64,000 nucleotides of DNA. Source: Methylomonas aurea. Its GTDB lineage: Bacteria > Pseudomonadota > Gammaproteobacteria > Methylococcales > Methylomonadaceae. The first letter of the stretch is position 1, and each line of letters starts with the position of its first letter. The notes under the pieces are model-generated. The model searched no databases, was not told the origin of the DNA, and saw only the letters and a program-made list of their open reading frames with translations. Location of the stretch: positions 210,335-274,334 of the forward strand of contig NZ_JANIBM010000004.1 in the NCBI RefSeq assembly GCF_024505045.1, written 5' to 3'. Below, piece by piece: positions 8,077 through 17,300 of the stretch. A program made the translations under genes and the position numbers.

Positions 8077-8391
8077 CGCGCGACGGGGTTACCCCCTGAT
8101 GCCGCGCCGAGCACCGGAGGGTTTGGACGGATCAGCCCGCAGGGGAGCGGCAGGGATGCCGCTCGTTTTCGGAGGGCTATGGATAGCCCTTCCGAAAACC
8201 CCGTTCAAACCCTTCGGCGCGCAGGATAAAAGCGGCATGGCGTGGCTTTTTCTTTGGATACTTTCTTTTGGCCGAAAATTGCTCCTGCATTTTCGGCATT
8301 CGCCACATCCATGTGGCTTGCCAAACAAAAGAAAGTATCTCGGCTGTCGGGCCGAGACCCGACTTCTAAAAAGCTGTCGCGGTAGCGACAC
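8077..8391 (-). repeat. Structured ~255-bp repeat, copy E (subtype 2 with loop insertion)
   Basis: Inverted copy facing copy D. The stems ATGCCGC/GCGGCAT and GGGTTTG/CAAACCC mark subtype 2, but the terminal hairpin is the subtype 1 form (GAGCGGCA/TGCCGCTC), so it is a mosaic. About 47 extra bases lie exactly in the loop of the third stem, leaving both arms whole. The insert itself folds (GCCGAAAAT/ATTTTCGGC at 8271-8297; GCCACAT/ATGTGGC at 8302-8317). Confidence 0.88.
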
Positions 8392-8415
8392 TAAATTCAA
8401 ATCCCCTCACCCCAA

Positions 8416-8436
8416 CCCTCTCCCGGAGGGAGAGGG
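8416..8436. repeat. CCCTCTCCC palindrome downstream of ureD
   Basis: CCCTCTCCC (8416-8424), a GGA loop, then GGGAGAGGG (8428-8436): a perfect 9-bp stem 27 bp beyond the ureD stop. It resembles widespread extragenic palindromes of proteobacteria. No T-run follows on the minus strand, so it is not a clear intrinsic terminator. Confidence 0.5.
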
Positions 8437-8463
8437 AGCTAAACCCCGAGAAAATTCAAAACC

Positions 8464-9315
8464 TCATGTCGCCCAAATCCTCGGCGCACAAACCTCCTTC
8501 CCAATCACTTCCCCCCTAACTAACCCCCAAACAGCTTCAAAAAAACCCTTCAACAAATCCGCCCGCCTATCCAACCCCCGACAAATCAACAAACCCTCAA
8601 TCAAAGTCACCCCGCGATTAGCCTCATCCCCAATCAACGCCTGCACCGCCGCCAATTGCAAAGGCGTAGCCGGATAAACAAACATCGTCCCGCAGGCCGA
8701 ATACCCGAACAAACCCCAGCGGGCCTGAAACGCTTCGGCATCCAGGCGCAAGCGTTCCATGTAAACCAGACGTCCGGCGCGGTTTATGCGCCAGTTCAGG
8801 TTGGCGGCACCGTTGTCAAAGCCTTCGCCGGCCGCCGGGCGGCCTAGCGCCAAAATTTCCCAGCCGATAAAGCGGGCGTGCTCGGCCAACTCAATATGCA
8901 TGCTCGAATTTAAGCGCGCGCCTTCGTAAACGATGGTTTCTTGCGGCAGCCACTCCAGGCTGGCGCCATCGGCTACGTTGAGATTGACTGCTTGCCGCGC
9001 TTCGCCGCCGCCGCTGCGATAAAACTTGCCGGCGGCGGGCGTGGTTATTAGCGCTTGAGCATCGGCTTCGACAGCCGCAGTAATGCTCAACTGATCGCCT
9101 GCCACGACGCCGCCGGGTGGGTGCAGCAAGTACACATGGCAGATACCGCCTTCCGGGTAGAAGGGTCGCTGCACGGTCAAAGGCCCACGGTGCTCGCTGT
9201 TAGACAAGACGGTTTTGTCGCCGCGTTGGCTAAAGCCCAGCCTTAACTCGGCCTCCCATGCTGCTGGTTCTGAGGTGGCATCGGGAATGGAAGAAGCGGC
9301 GAGGTTTACGGGCAT
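8464..9315 (-). CDS. ureD: Urease accessory protein UreD
   Basis: A 283-aa maturation scaffold. It binds apo-urease and, with UreF and UreG, provides the route for nickel into the active site. Family features are present: LTVQRPFYPEG near residue 48, HPPGGVVAGD near 65, TTPAAGKFYRS near 92 and LEWLPQETIVYEGA near 122. Complete. It is the first gene of the urease set in transcription order and lies 18 bp from the small membrane gene upstream. Between it and ureA sits the D/E insertion. Confidence 0.95.
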   Translation of the reverse strand: MPVNLAASSIPDATSEPAAWEAELRLGFSQRGDKTVLSNSEHRGPLTVQRPFYPEGGICHVYLLHPPGGVVAGDQLSITAAVEADAQALITTPAAGKFYRSGGGEARQAVNLNVADGASLEWLPQETIVYEGARLNSSMHIELAEHARFIGWEILALGRPAAGEGFDNGAANLNWRINRAGRLVYMERLRLDAEAFQARWGLFGYSACGTMFVYPATPLQLAAVQALIGDEANRGVTLIEGLLICRGLDRRADLLKGFFEAVWGLVRGEVIGKEVCAPRIWAT

Positions 9316-9333
9316 GGATGAGCGGTGGCGTTA

Positions 9334-9636
9334 TCAGTTTTTGGATTTCGGCGTGATCGCCGATTTTTCCGACAACAGCGGTGGCTCAGATTTTTGAGCG
9401 TGCCGTTGCCGGGCGAGGTGCAATATAACCGGGCCAAATACAAATCCCAAAATTAATACGCCAATCAACAAAGCGGGTAAATTGGGGATTTCGAAAAAGG
9501 GATGCAGGGCGGCATGGGTCAACTGCATCAGGTTGCCGCCTGCCATCACGGCTTCGTAACTGCCATGCGCCTCGCTACGCATCGACCAAACCAATAACAA
9601 TGCCACGACCGCCAGCCAATATTGTTCGGATTTCAT
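9334..9636 (-). CDS. Small membrane protein in the urt-ure operon
   Basis: A 100-aa protein. The N-terminal hydrophobic segment (about residues 7-19) ends before AHGSYEAV and could be a signal peptide cleaved after SEA, leaving an N-terminal His. A second hydrophobic segment (about 54-73, ALLIGVLILGFVFGPVILHLA) should span the membrane, with a basic cytoplasmic tail. I do not recognise the family. Its place between urtE and ureD, on the same strand and tightly spaced to ureD, suggests a part in urea or nickel handling, but this is context only. Confidence 0.7.
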   Translation of the reverse strand: MKSEQYWLAVVALLLVWSMRSEAHGSYEAVMAGGNLMQLTHAALHPFFEIPNLPALLIGVLILGFVFGPVILHLARQRHAQKSEPPLLSEKSAITPKSKN

Positions 9637-9695
9637 GTCTATTTCTCCGTGATCCCGCTGTGAGTTTGAATGATGGCCGATGCCCGTTTTTGCTC

Positions 9696-9720
9696 AAGTC
9701 CCTTTTTTTGAAAGGGGCTT
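9696..9720. other. Intercistronic hairpin after urtE
   Basis: AAGTCCCTTT (9696-9705) pairs, with one G-T wobble, with AAAGGGGCTT (9711-9720), 8 bp past the urtE stop. In the minus-strand transcript the stem is not followed by a U-run, so it may be an mRNA-stabilising 3' structure rather than a terminator. Confidence 0.4.
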
Positions 9721-9727
9721 GGTTGGG

Positions 9728-10500
9728 TTACACCGTCAAATACCGCTTCACCATATCGTCCGCCAATTCGTCCATCGCCCCCACCGCCACATGCCGGCCA
9801 CGGTCCATGATGCAAAACTGGTTCGCCACTTTGCGTGCGAACGGCAGTTTTTGTTCGACCAGCAATACCGTCACGCCCAGTTCTTTGTGAATACGGTCTA
9901 TGGCTTGATGAATTTCGCCGGTTTCCGGTTTAGGGGGGGGCGTGGGCACACCGCGCGATTTGTTCAAGCGGATAATCACATCGCCGATTTCGCTGACGAT
10001 GTTGGGCTGGATGCCTTCGGTCGGTTCGTCCAGAATCAACAGGCGCGGATTTAGTACCAAGGCTCGACCGATCGCCAATTGCTGTTGCTGTCCGCCGGAC
10101 AGGTCGCCTCCGCGACGCTTCAGCATTTGTTTTAACACCGGGAAAATCTCGAAAATACTGTCCGGGATTTTTTTGATGCCATGTTTATTGGCGGCGCGTA
10201 GGCCGGTTTTCAGGTTTTCTTCCACGGTCAACAGCGGAAAGATTTCCCGGCCTTGCGGCACGTAACCGATGCCCAGTTCGGCGCGGGATTCGGCCTTGGC
10301 CTTGGCCAGTTCCACGCCGTCGAACTGAATGCTGCCATCGGCCACCGGTAACAGGCCCATGATGGCTTTCAGAAGCGTGGTTTTGCCGACACCGTTGCGG
10401 CCCATCAGGCAGACGCAGGACCCGGCGGGTACACGCAAATCCAGGTCCCACAGGGTGTGGCTGGCGCCGTAGTATTGTTGCAATGCGCTGATATTTAACA

Positions 10501-10504
<4 letters not shown>
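9728..10504 (-). CDS. urtE: Urea ABC transporter ATPase UrtE
   Basis: One of two ATPases of the high-affinity urea importer, acting at the cytoplasmic face. Walker A is GRNGVGKTTL, the signature LSGGQQQQLAIGRAL and Walker B LLILDEPTEGIQP. I place the start at the ATGATG at 10504-10499, where ATG overlaps the urtD TGA; the longer open frame upstream is antisense-like sequence inside urtD. The 258 aa are slightly long because about 20 extra residues (RGVPTPPPKPETGEIHQAI) sit between the Walker B region and the VLLVEQ switch strand. Confidence 0.95.
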
Positions 10505-11306
<802 letters not shown>

Positions 11307-11310
<4 letters not shown>

Positions 11311-12425
11311 GCCGGTTGTCCTCCGGTAGCGTTGAGAGTGGGTTTGGGTTTAATCCGGCGGCGTAGCAAGCCGACGATGCCATCCGGCATTAACAGGGTG
11401 ACGAGGATGAAGGCGCCGCCCAGGCAGAACAGCCAGGCGTCGGGCATGAGGCCGGTCAATACGGTTTTAGCGTAATTGACCAGCACCGCGCCGATGATGG
11501 CGCCGTACAAAGTGCCGCGCCCGCCGACCGCCACCCAGATGACGATTTCCAGGGAGTTGAGCGGCGAGAATTCGCTGGGATTGATGATGCCGACCTGCGG
11601 CACATACAGCGCGCCGGCCAGTCCGGCCAACATGGCGGCAAACACGAACACCCACAGTTTGAACAATTCCACCCGGTAGCCCAGAAATCGCACCCGGGAT
11701 TCTTGGTCGCGGATGGCCGTGACCACCCGGCCCAGTTTGCTATTCACAATCCAGCGGCACAGCAGTAAAGCGCCGATCAGGCTGAGGCCGGTCATTAGTA
11801 ACAATACCGAACGGACGGCTTCGGATTGGATATTGAAGCCCAGGATGTCTTTGAAATCGGTCAGTCCATTATTGCCGCCGAAACCCATTTCGTTGCGGAA
11901 AAAGGCCAGCAACAAGGCGTAAGTCAACGCCTGGGTGATGATGGATAAATACACGCCGGTGACCCGCGACCGAAACGCCAGCCAGCCGAACACGAAGGCC
12001 AGCAAGCCGGGCGCCAGTAATACCATCAGCATCGAGAAACCGAAATTCTCGAAGCCGTACCAGTACCAGGGCAGTTCGGTCCAGTTCAGGAACACCATGA
12101 AGTCCGGCAGTTCGGCGTTGCCGTAAACGCCGCGGGTGCCGATTTGCCGCATCAGATACATGCCCATTGCGTAGCCGCCCAAGGCAAAGAATGCGCCTTG
12201 GCCAAGGACCAGAATCCCGGCGTAGCCCCAGACCATATCGAGTGATAAGCCGAGCAGGGCGAAGGTGAGGTATTTGCCGATCAGGGAGACTGAGTAGGCG
12301 GAGAAGTGCAAGGCGGAATCTTCGGGGAAGATTAGGTTGCAGAAGGGGATCAAGATAGTGACGCTGGCCAGGGCGAGTAGCACTGAAGCGTAGGTTTTGT
12401 CTTGGGTCAGATTTTGTAGGTTCAT
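11307..12425 (-). CDS. urtC: Urea ABC transporter permease UrtC
   Basis: A 372-aa inner-membrane permease of the LivM type with about ten hydrophobic segments. The family regions LDMVWGYAGILVLGQGAFFALGGY and AIRDQESRVRFLGY are present. It pairs with UrtB to form the urea channel. The upstream spacer holds a truncated copy of the structured repeat whose end lies 15 bp before the ATG, plus a palindrome, so part of this spacer has been invaded as elsewhere in the locus. Confidence 0.96.
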
Positions 12426-12440
12426 TTGACTGCCTTTAGT

Positions 12441-12500
12441 TGTGTCGCTGGGGCGACGGCTTTTTAAATGCCGGTTCGCGGACCGGCGACCGCGATATTT
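12441..12500 (+). repeat. Structured repeat, truncated copy F
   Basis: Only the first ~60 bp of the family remain: the GTCGC/GCGAC hairpin and the second stem CCGGT/ACCGG, then GCGATATTTCT where full copies continue into the long third stem. The second stem differs from copies A and D on both arms (C-G for T-A at its base). The sequence breaks off into the palindrome at 12503-12532. Confidence 0.75.
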
Positions 12501-12502
12501 CT

Positions 12503-12532
12503 CTGGTTCCCACGCGGGAGCGTGGGAACCAG
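12503..12532. repeat. Palindrome between urtC and urtB
   Basis: CTGGTTCCCACG (12503-12514) and CGTGGGAACCAG (12521-12532) form a perfect 12-bp stem with a short loop. It directly follows truncated repeat copy F and lies 13 bp past the urtB stop. It could act as a processing or stability signal within the operon mRNA. Confidence 0.6.
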
Positions 12533-12545
12533 AAAGCTGCTGAAA

Positions 12546-14318
12546 TTACGATTCCGCCGCTCTCCCTTTCTGCGGAAACAACCCCCTAGGCTTCTTCTGA
12601 ATAAACAAAATAATAAACACCAATACTAAAATCTTCGCCAACACCGCCCCGGCATAAGGCTCCAATACCTTATTGGCAATCCCCAACGAAAACCCGGCCA
12701 CCAAGGTGCCGAACAAATTCCCGACCCCGCCAAACACCACCACCATGAACGAATCGACGATGTATGCTTGGCCAAGATTCGGCCCGACGTTGGTGATCTG
12801 GCTCAAGGCCACCCCGGCCACGCCGGCGATGCCGGAGCCCAAGCCGAAGGTCATCGCATCGACTCGCGACGTGGGGATGCCCATCGCCCGGGCCATGCCG
12901 CGATTTTGCGCGACGGCGCGGACTTCCAAACCTAATTTTGTGCGCTTTAAAATTTGCAGCAGTGCGGTGAATACCAGCAGGCAGAAGATCAGGATGTAAA
13001 AGCGGTTCCAGGTCAGCGACAGAAAGTCGTTGATCTGCCAGGAGCCGCTCATCCAGTCCGGGGTGGCGACGCTGCGGTTTAGCGGCGAGAAGATCGAGCG
13101 CACCGCTTGTTGCAGGAACAAGCTGACGCCGAAAGTCGCTAGCAGGGTTTCTAGCGGACGGCCGTACAGGAAGCGGATGATGCCGCGTTCGATGGCTATG
13201 CCGACCAGCGCGGCCACCAAAAAGGCCATCGGAATCGACAGAATCAAGGCGGTGCCCAGGTTATTGGGCAACAGTTGTTGCATCACGTAAGTGGTGTAAG
13301 CGCCCAGCATCATCAGTTCGCCGTGGGCCATGTTGATGATGCCCATTACGCCAAAGGTAATCGCCAAACCGATGGCGGCCAGCACCAGCACCGCGCCCAG
13401 GCTCAGGCCGAAGAACACGGTTTCGATGGCGGCGTAAGCTTGCATCCGGCCGCGGATTTTGATTAGCGCCGCTTCAGCCAGGTTGCGGATATCGCTGTCG
13501 GCTTCGACGAAATTGCCGTCGGCATCTTTTTCGGTCAAGGCTTGCAACTTGTTGACGGCGTCCTGGCTATCGAATTCCTTCAAGGTCGTGATTGCATTGA
13601 CGCGCTGGCTCTTGTCCGGGCTGTTGATGTCCTGCAGCAATAGTACGCTGCGAATCGCGGCGACGATTTCGGCGTCGGCCTCGTGGTCCAGATGGTCCTT
13701 CAACAGCGCCAAAGCCTTGTCGTCGACGTTTTTTGCCATGGCTTGCACGGCGCCGAGGCGTACCGCCGGATCGGCGTGGTTCAGTTGCAACTGGCCGATG
13801 GCTTTGCGCAGCAGCGTGCGCAGTTTATTGTTCAGATTGATCTTGCCGACCGCGCCGCGCTCGACCTCGCCGAGGCTGGCGCCGCTGATCGGGTCGGTCA
13901 GGCTGTAGCCGGTTTGGGTTTCCAGGCCGATGGCCAGCTTGGCTTCGGCTTTCAATTCGAACAGCTTGCCGTCCTGCAACGCCTGTAGCAATTTCAGATT
14001 GGCGCTGTCGGCGGCCAGTTGTTCCACCGCTTGCTCCCGCTCGGACATGCTGCCTTGGCGCAGCAAGTCCAGCGGGTTGCCGGTTTCGTCGGCCAGTACC
14101 GGCCGGGCGGCCATAGCCGCGGCGGCAATCAGCAGGACGAGTCCGATTCTGATTAGCCAGCCGGATCGATCTACTGCACTGGTTCCGTTCGAGCCGGGCT
14201 GCGCGGAAAGGCCGGCGACCGGCTCACGACGGACGGTATTCAAAAAAACGAGTTCGAAAAGCCGTTTAAAAACGCCGCGGGTTTCGATTCCGGTCTGAGT
14301 AGAAGTAGTAGTCATCAT
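12546..14318 (-). CDS. urtB: Urea ABC transporter permease UrtB
   Basis: A 590-aa LivH-type permease with the UrtB-specific N-terminal half. A hydrophobic segment (about residues 56-75) is followed by about 220 residues of helical, HEAT-like periplasmic domain (DPAVRLGAVQAMAKNVDDKALALLKDHL). The membrane domain then carries AIGLAITFGVMGIINMAHGELMMLGAYTTYV. I start at the ATGATG at 14318; the frame upstream lacks family similarity. The first ~50 residues before the signal-like segment are unusual and a later start is possible. A 16-bp inverted repeat brackets this start codon. Confidence 0.93.
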   Translation of the reverse strand: MMTTTSTQTGIETRGVFKRLFELVFLNTVRREPVAGLSAQPGSNGTSAVDRSGWLIRIGLVLLIAAAAMAARPVLADETGNPLDLLRQGSMSEREQAVEQLAADSANLKLLQALQDGKLFELKAEAKLAIGLETQTGYSLTDPISGASLGEVERGAVGKINLNNKLRTLLRKAIGQLQLNHADPAVRLGAVQAMAKNVDDKALALLKDHLDHEADAEIVAAIRSVLLLQDINSPDKSQRVNAITTLKEFDSQDAVNKLQALTEKDADGNFVEADSDIRNLAEAALIKIRGRMQAYAAIETVFFGLSLGAVLVLAAIGLAITFGVMGIINMAHGELMMLGAYTTYVMQQLLPNNLGTALILSIPMAFLVAALVGIAIERGIIRFLYGRPLETLLATFGVSLFLQQAVRSIFSPLNRSVATPDWMSGSWQINDFLSLTWNRFYILIFCLLVFTALLQILKRTKLGLEVRAVAQNRGMARAMGIPTSRVDAMTFGLGSGIAGVAGVALSQITNVGPNLGQAYIVDSFMVVVFGGVGNLFGTLVAGFSLGIANKVLEPYAGAVLAKILVLVFIILFIQKKPRGLFPQKGRAAES

Positions 14319-14382
14319 GCTCAAGAGGCTGTTTTTGGGGGAACGGTCGGCCGGGCGTAAACCGGGCGGCGTTTTTAAACGG
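14262..14382. other. Inverted repeat around the urtB start
   Basis: CCGTTTAAAAACGCCG (14262-14277) is an exact reverse complement of 14367-14382. In the urtA-urtB transcript the arms lie about 50 nt before and 40 nt after the urtB ATG, so pairing would hold the start codon in an 89-nt loop. GC-rich palindromes (14411-14460) also fill the urtA-urtB gap. Such structures often lower expression of permeases relative to the binding protein; this role is inferred. Confidence 0.55.
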
Positions 14383-14473
14383 GTTCTAAAACGTTGGCTT
14401 TGCATCTTAATTCCTGTCGGGGGCGAAGCCCGCGACTTCCGTGTCGCGCGCCTCGCGGGGATAACATCCGCTG

Positions 14474-15775
14474 TTAGTAGTTCTGTCCTGAACACTTTTT
14501 GGTTTTGGTGTTGTAGTTGCCGCAATTGATCGGTGCGGTCCAGTCGGCGATGATCGGTTTGCTGTCCGGCAGGAAGTCGGACCAGGCGTCGCCGTCGACG
14601 ACTTTGTTGGTTTGCCAGACCGTGGCGAATTGGCCGTCTTCCTGGATTTCGCCGATCAGCACCGGTTTGCTGATGTGGTGGTTGGGCAGCATTTTCGCGG
14701 TGCCGCCGGTCAGGTTGGGGAATTCGACGCCGATGATGGCTTTTTGCACCGCGTCGGGATCGGTGGTGCCGGCTTTCTCGACCGCTTTCACCCACATGTT
14801 GAAGCCGATGTAATGGGCTTCCATCGGGTCGTTGGTCACGCGTTTCGGGTTTTTGATGTAGTCCTTCCATTGCTGGATGAAGGCGGCGTTTTTGGTGGTA
14901 TCGACGCTCATGAAGTAGTTCCAGGCTGCCAAATGGCCGACCAGCGGTTTGGTATCCATGCCGGAAAGTTCCTCTTCGCCGACCGAGAACGCGACGACCG
15001 GAATGTCCTCGGCTTTGATGCCTTGGTTGCCCAATTCTTTATAGAACGGCACGTTGGCGTCGCCGTTGATGGTCGAAACCACCGCGGTTTTCTTGCCGGC
15101 CGAGCCGAATTTCTTGATGTCGGCGACGATGCTTTGCCAGTCGGAATGGCCGAATGGGGTGTAGTTGATCATGATGTCCGCCGGTTTGACGCCTTTGGCT
15201 TTCAAGTACGCTTCCAGGATTTTGTTGGTGGTACGCGGATAGACGTAGTCGGTACCGGCTAACACCCAGCGTTGCACTTTCAGGTCGTTCATCAAGTAAT
15301 CGACCGCTGGTATCGCCTGCTGGTTAGGTGCGGCGCCGGTGTAGAACACGTTTTTCGAGGACTCTTCGCCTTCGTATTGCACCGGGTAGAACAGGATGTT
15401 GTTTAACTCTTCGATTACCGGCAAGACCGATTTGCGGGAAACCGAGGTCCAGCAGCCGAAGATGGCTGAGACTTTGTCCTTGGTGATCAGCTCGCGGGCT
15501 TTTTCCGCAAATAAAGGCCAGTTGGAGGCCGGGTCGACCACCACCGCTTCCAGCTTTTTGCCGAGCAGGCCGCCTTTTTTGTTCTGCTCGTCGATCAGCA
15601 TCAGCATGGTGTCTTTCAGCGTGGTTTCCGAGATCGCCATCGTGCCGGACAGCGAATGCAGTACGCCGACCTTGATGGTGTCTTCGGCCTGGGCCGAGCC
15701 GGCGGCGCCGAACAGCGCGGTGGAGAGCGCTGCGGCAGTCGCCAGTTTGCGGAAGGAAATGCTCAGTCTTTTCAT
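14474..15775 (-). CDS. urtA: Urea ABC transporter substrate-binding protein UrtA
   Basis: A 433-aa periplasmic receptor. The signal peptide is residues 1-30, cleaved near AQA-EDT; the mature part starts IKVGVLHSLSGTMAISE, the standard UrtA opening. It binds urea and delivers it to UrtB and UrtC. Conserved blocks include FGCWTSVSRKSVLPVIEE and FYPVQYEGEESSKNVFYTGA. First urt gene in transcription order; 92 bp separate it from the porin gene upstream on the same strand. Confidence 0.97.
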   Translation of the reverse strand: MKRLSISFRKLATAAALSTALFGAAGSAQAEDTIKVGVLHSLSGTMAISETTLKDTMLMLIDEQNKKGGLLGKKLEAVVVDPASNWPLFAEKARELITKDKVSAIFGCWTSVSRKSVLPVIEELNNILFYPVQYEGEESSKNVFYTGAAPNQQAIPAVDYLMNDLKVQRWVLAGTDYVYPRTTNKILEAYLKAKGVKPADIMINYTPFGHSDWQSIVADIKKFGSAGKKTAVVSTINGDANVPFYKELGNQGIKAEDIPVVAFSVGEEELSGMDTKPLVGHLAAWNYFMSVDTTKNAAFIQQWKDYIKNPKRVTNDPMEAHYIGFNMWVKAVEKAGTTDPDAVQKAIIGVEFPNLTGGTAKMLPNHHISKPVLIGEIQEDGQFATVWQTNKVVDGDAWSDFLPDSKPIIADWTAPINCGNYNTKTKKCSGQNY

Positions 15776-15867
15776 TGTAGTAGTCCTATGTCAGGAAGAA
15801 ATCGTGGGCTATGGTGGCCCGTTTGCCAGGGTGGGCAGCTAATCGGTGTCCACCCTCCGTGCTAGGT

Positions 15868-17121
15868 TTAGATTTGCCACTGGAAGCCGACCATCATCTG
15901 GCTGACGTCGTCGCCGGTGGCGGTTGATTTGTAGTTGATGCCCTTGGTTAACAGGTCGCCGTATTGGTAGCTGGCGAAAATTTTGGCGTTGTGGCCGTCG
16001 ATGATGTAGTTGATGCCGGCTTCATACACCTCGCGAGTTGAACTGGTGCTGGGGGAGACGTTGACGTAGCGCAGGAACGGCTGGAACTGGCCGATACCGA
16101 CTTTTTGTGGAAACAGATACATGCCGCTGACGTCGAAGGCGTTGCCTTCGAACATGTCGAACGTGCCCGACGCAAAAGAGGTCGCGGCATCGCGCTGAGC
16201 CTGACCAAAGCCGTTTGATAGGCCGTAGTTTTTGTACTCGCCGTTGAAGGTCACCACGCCGCCGCCCGGCAGAACTTTTTCCAGCAAGATATCGGCGGTA
16301 GTGCCGCGGAAGTTGGCCGGGTTGGCCGTCGTGCCGGCACCATCTTCTTGGTATTGGTTGGACACGCCGACGGTCAAGATGTCGCCGCCTTTGCCGTAGT
16401 AAGTGCCGGAGGTGTAATAGCCTGGGTTCTTCTCGACTTCCCAAAAGTTATAAGCGACGCGTTGGGCATAGAGAATGTTGTGGTCTGCGTTGGCGCCGCC
16501 GCGTAAGCCGCGGAAAAAACCTGCGGCGTATTGCAAGCGACCGTCGAATGCCGCACCCCAGAAGGTGACACCGTCGTCGCGGCCGAAAGAACCGGCCGAA
16601 TTGCCGTCCGGTCCGATCGTCAAGTTGTAATCCGATGGCTCGAACGGCGTGCCGGCGGAGAAGATGTTATAAACGGCGCTGTAGAACGGACCGTTCATTT
16701 CCCGGCGTTCGGCCGGGACCAGCATCCGGCCCACCCACAAGTTGGCGTAAGGATTGACCTCGAACTTGCCGATCGCGTCCAGCACCCGCACCTCGCCGCC
16801 GTTGCCGCAGGTTTGGCAGTCGGTGTTGAATTCCACTTTCAGGTATTTGTGGATCTGGCCGTTGATGTATAAGCGGATATTGTCCAGGTTGAAATCGTTG
16901 CTCCATTTTTCGGAGCCGGTACCGGCGGCGCTTTCCTGAGCGCGGAAACTGGTGCGTAAACCGGCGCCGACGCTGACCCATTTGGTATCGTCGATCTTGA
17001 AGGTGGCGCCGGCTGTCGCTTCCGGCGCCTGGCTCAGGCCGATGGCACCCAAGGCCATACCGCTCAGCAAGCCGATGGCCCGGCTGCCGGTTTTTTGTCG
17101 ATTAAAACCCGTCATTTGCAT
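15868..17121 (-). CDS. Outer-membrane porin next to the urea transporter
   Basis: A 417-aa protein with a signal-like segment to about residue 38, then alternating beta-strand sequence rich in Gly, Tyr and Phe (WVSVGAGLRTSF, LRLYINGQI-like, ASYQYGDLLTKGINY). It resembles the phosphate-selective/short-chain amide porin group. An outer-membrane pore beside urtA suggests passage of urea or amides to the periplasm, as in loci where an FmdC-type porin precedes an Urt-type importer. The C-terminus FQWQI is not the usual terminal Phe. The 179 bp upstream, shared with a divergent gene, probably carry its promoter. Confidence 0.8.
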   Translation of the reverse strand: MQMTGFNRQKTGSRAIGLLSGMALGAIGLSQAPEATAGATFKIDDTKWVSVGAGLRTSFRAQESAAGTGSEKWSNDFNLDNIRLYINGQIHKYLKVEFNTDCQTCGNGGEVRVLDAIGKFEVNPYANLWVGRMLVPAERREMNGPFYSAVYNIFSAGTPFEPSDYNLTIGPDGNSAGSFGRDDGVTFWGAAFDGRLQYAAGFFRGLRGGANADHNILYAQRVAYNFWEVEKNPGYYTSGTYYGKGGDILTVGVSNQYQEDGAGTTANPANFRGTTADILLEKVLPGGGVVTFNGEYKNYGLSNGFGQAQRDAATSFASGTFDMFEGNAFDVSGMYLFPQKVGIGQFQPFLRYVNVSPSTSSTREVYEAGINYIIDGHNAKIFASYQYGDLLTKGINYKSTATGDDVSQMMVGFQWQI

Positions 17122-17300
17122 TCCCCTATCTAGTTAAAACTTGCCAGAGCCGGCGGCCGTGGCGCTCGTAAACTTCGGGGAAATTTTTGAATTTTGCGCG
17201 GCCCTGCCACAATCGGGCGAATGACTCATCAGTCATTTGACGTATGGCCGGCAACTCGCGGCGTCCGTAGAGTGGCAAGCAACTTGGGAGAGAGATCACT

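Noticed and set aside
17202..17285. Sigma-54-like sequences (TGGCAGG and TGGCAAG) between the porin and the 17301 gene
   Set aside because: The -12 element is mis-spaced or wrong in both, and one would start transcription almost at the start codon.
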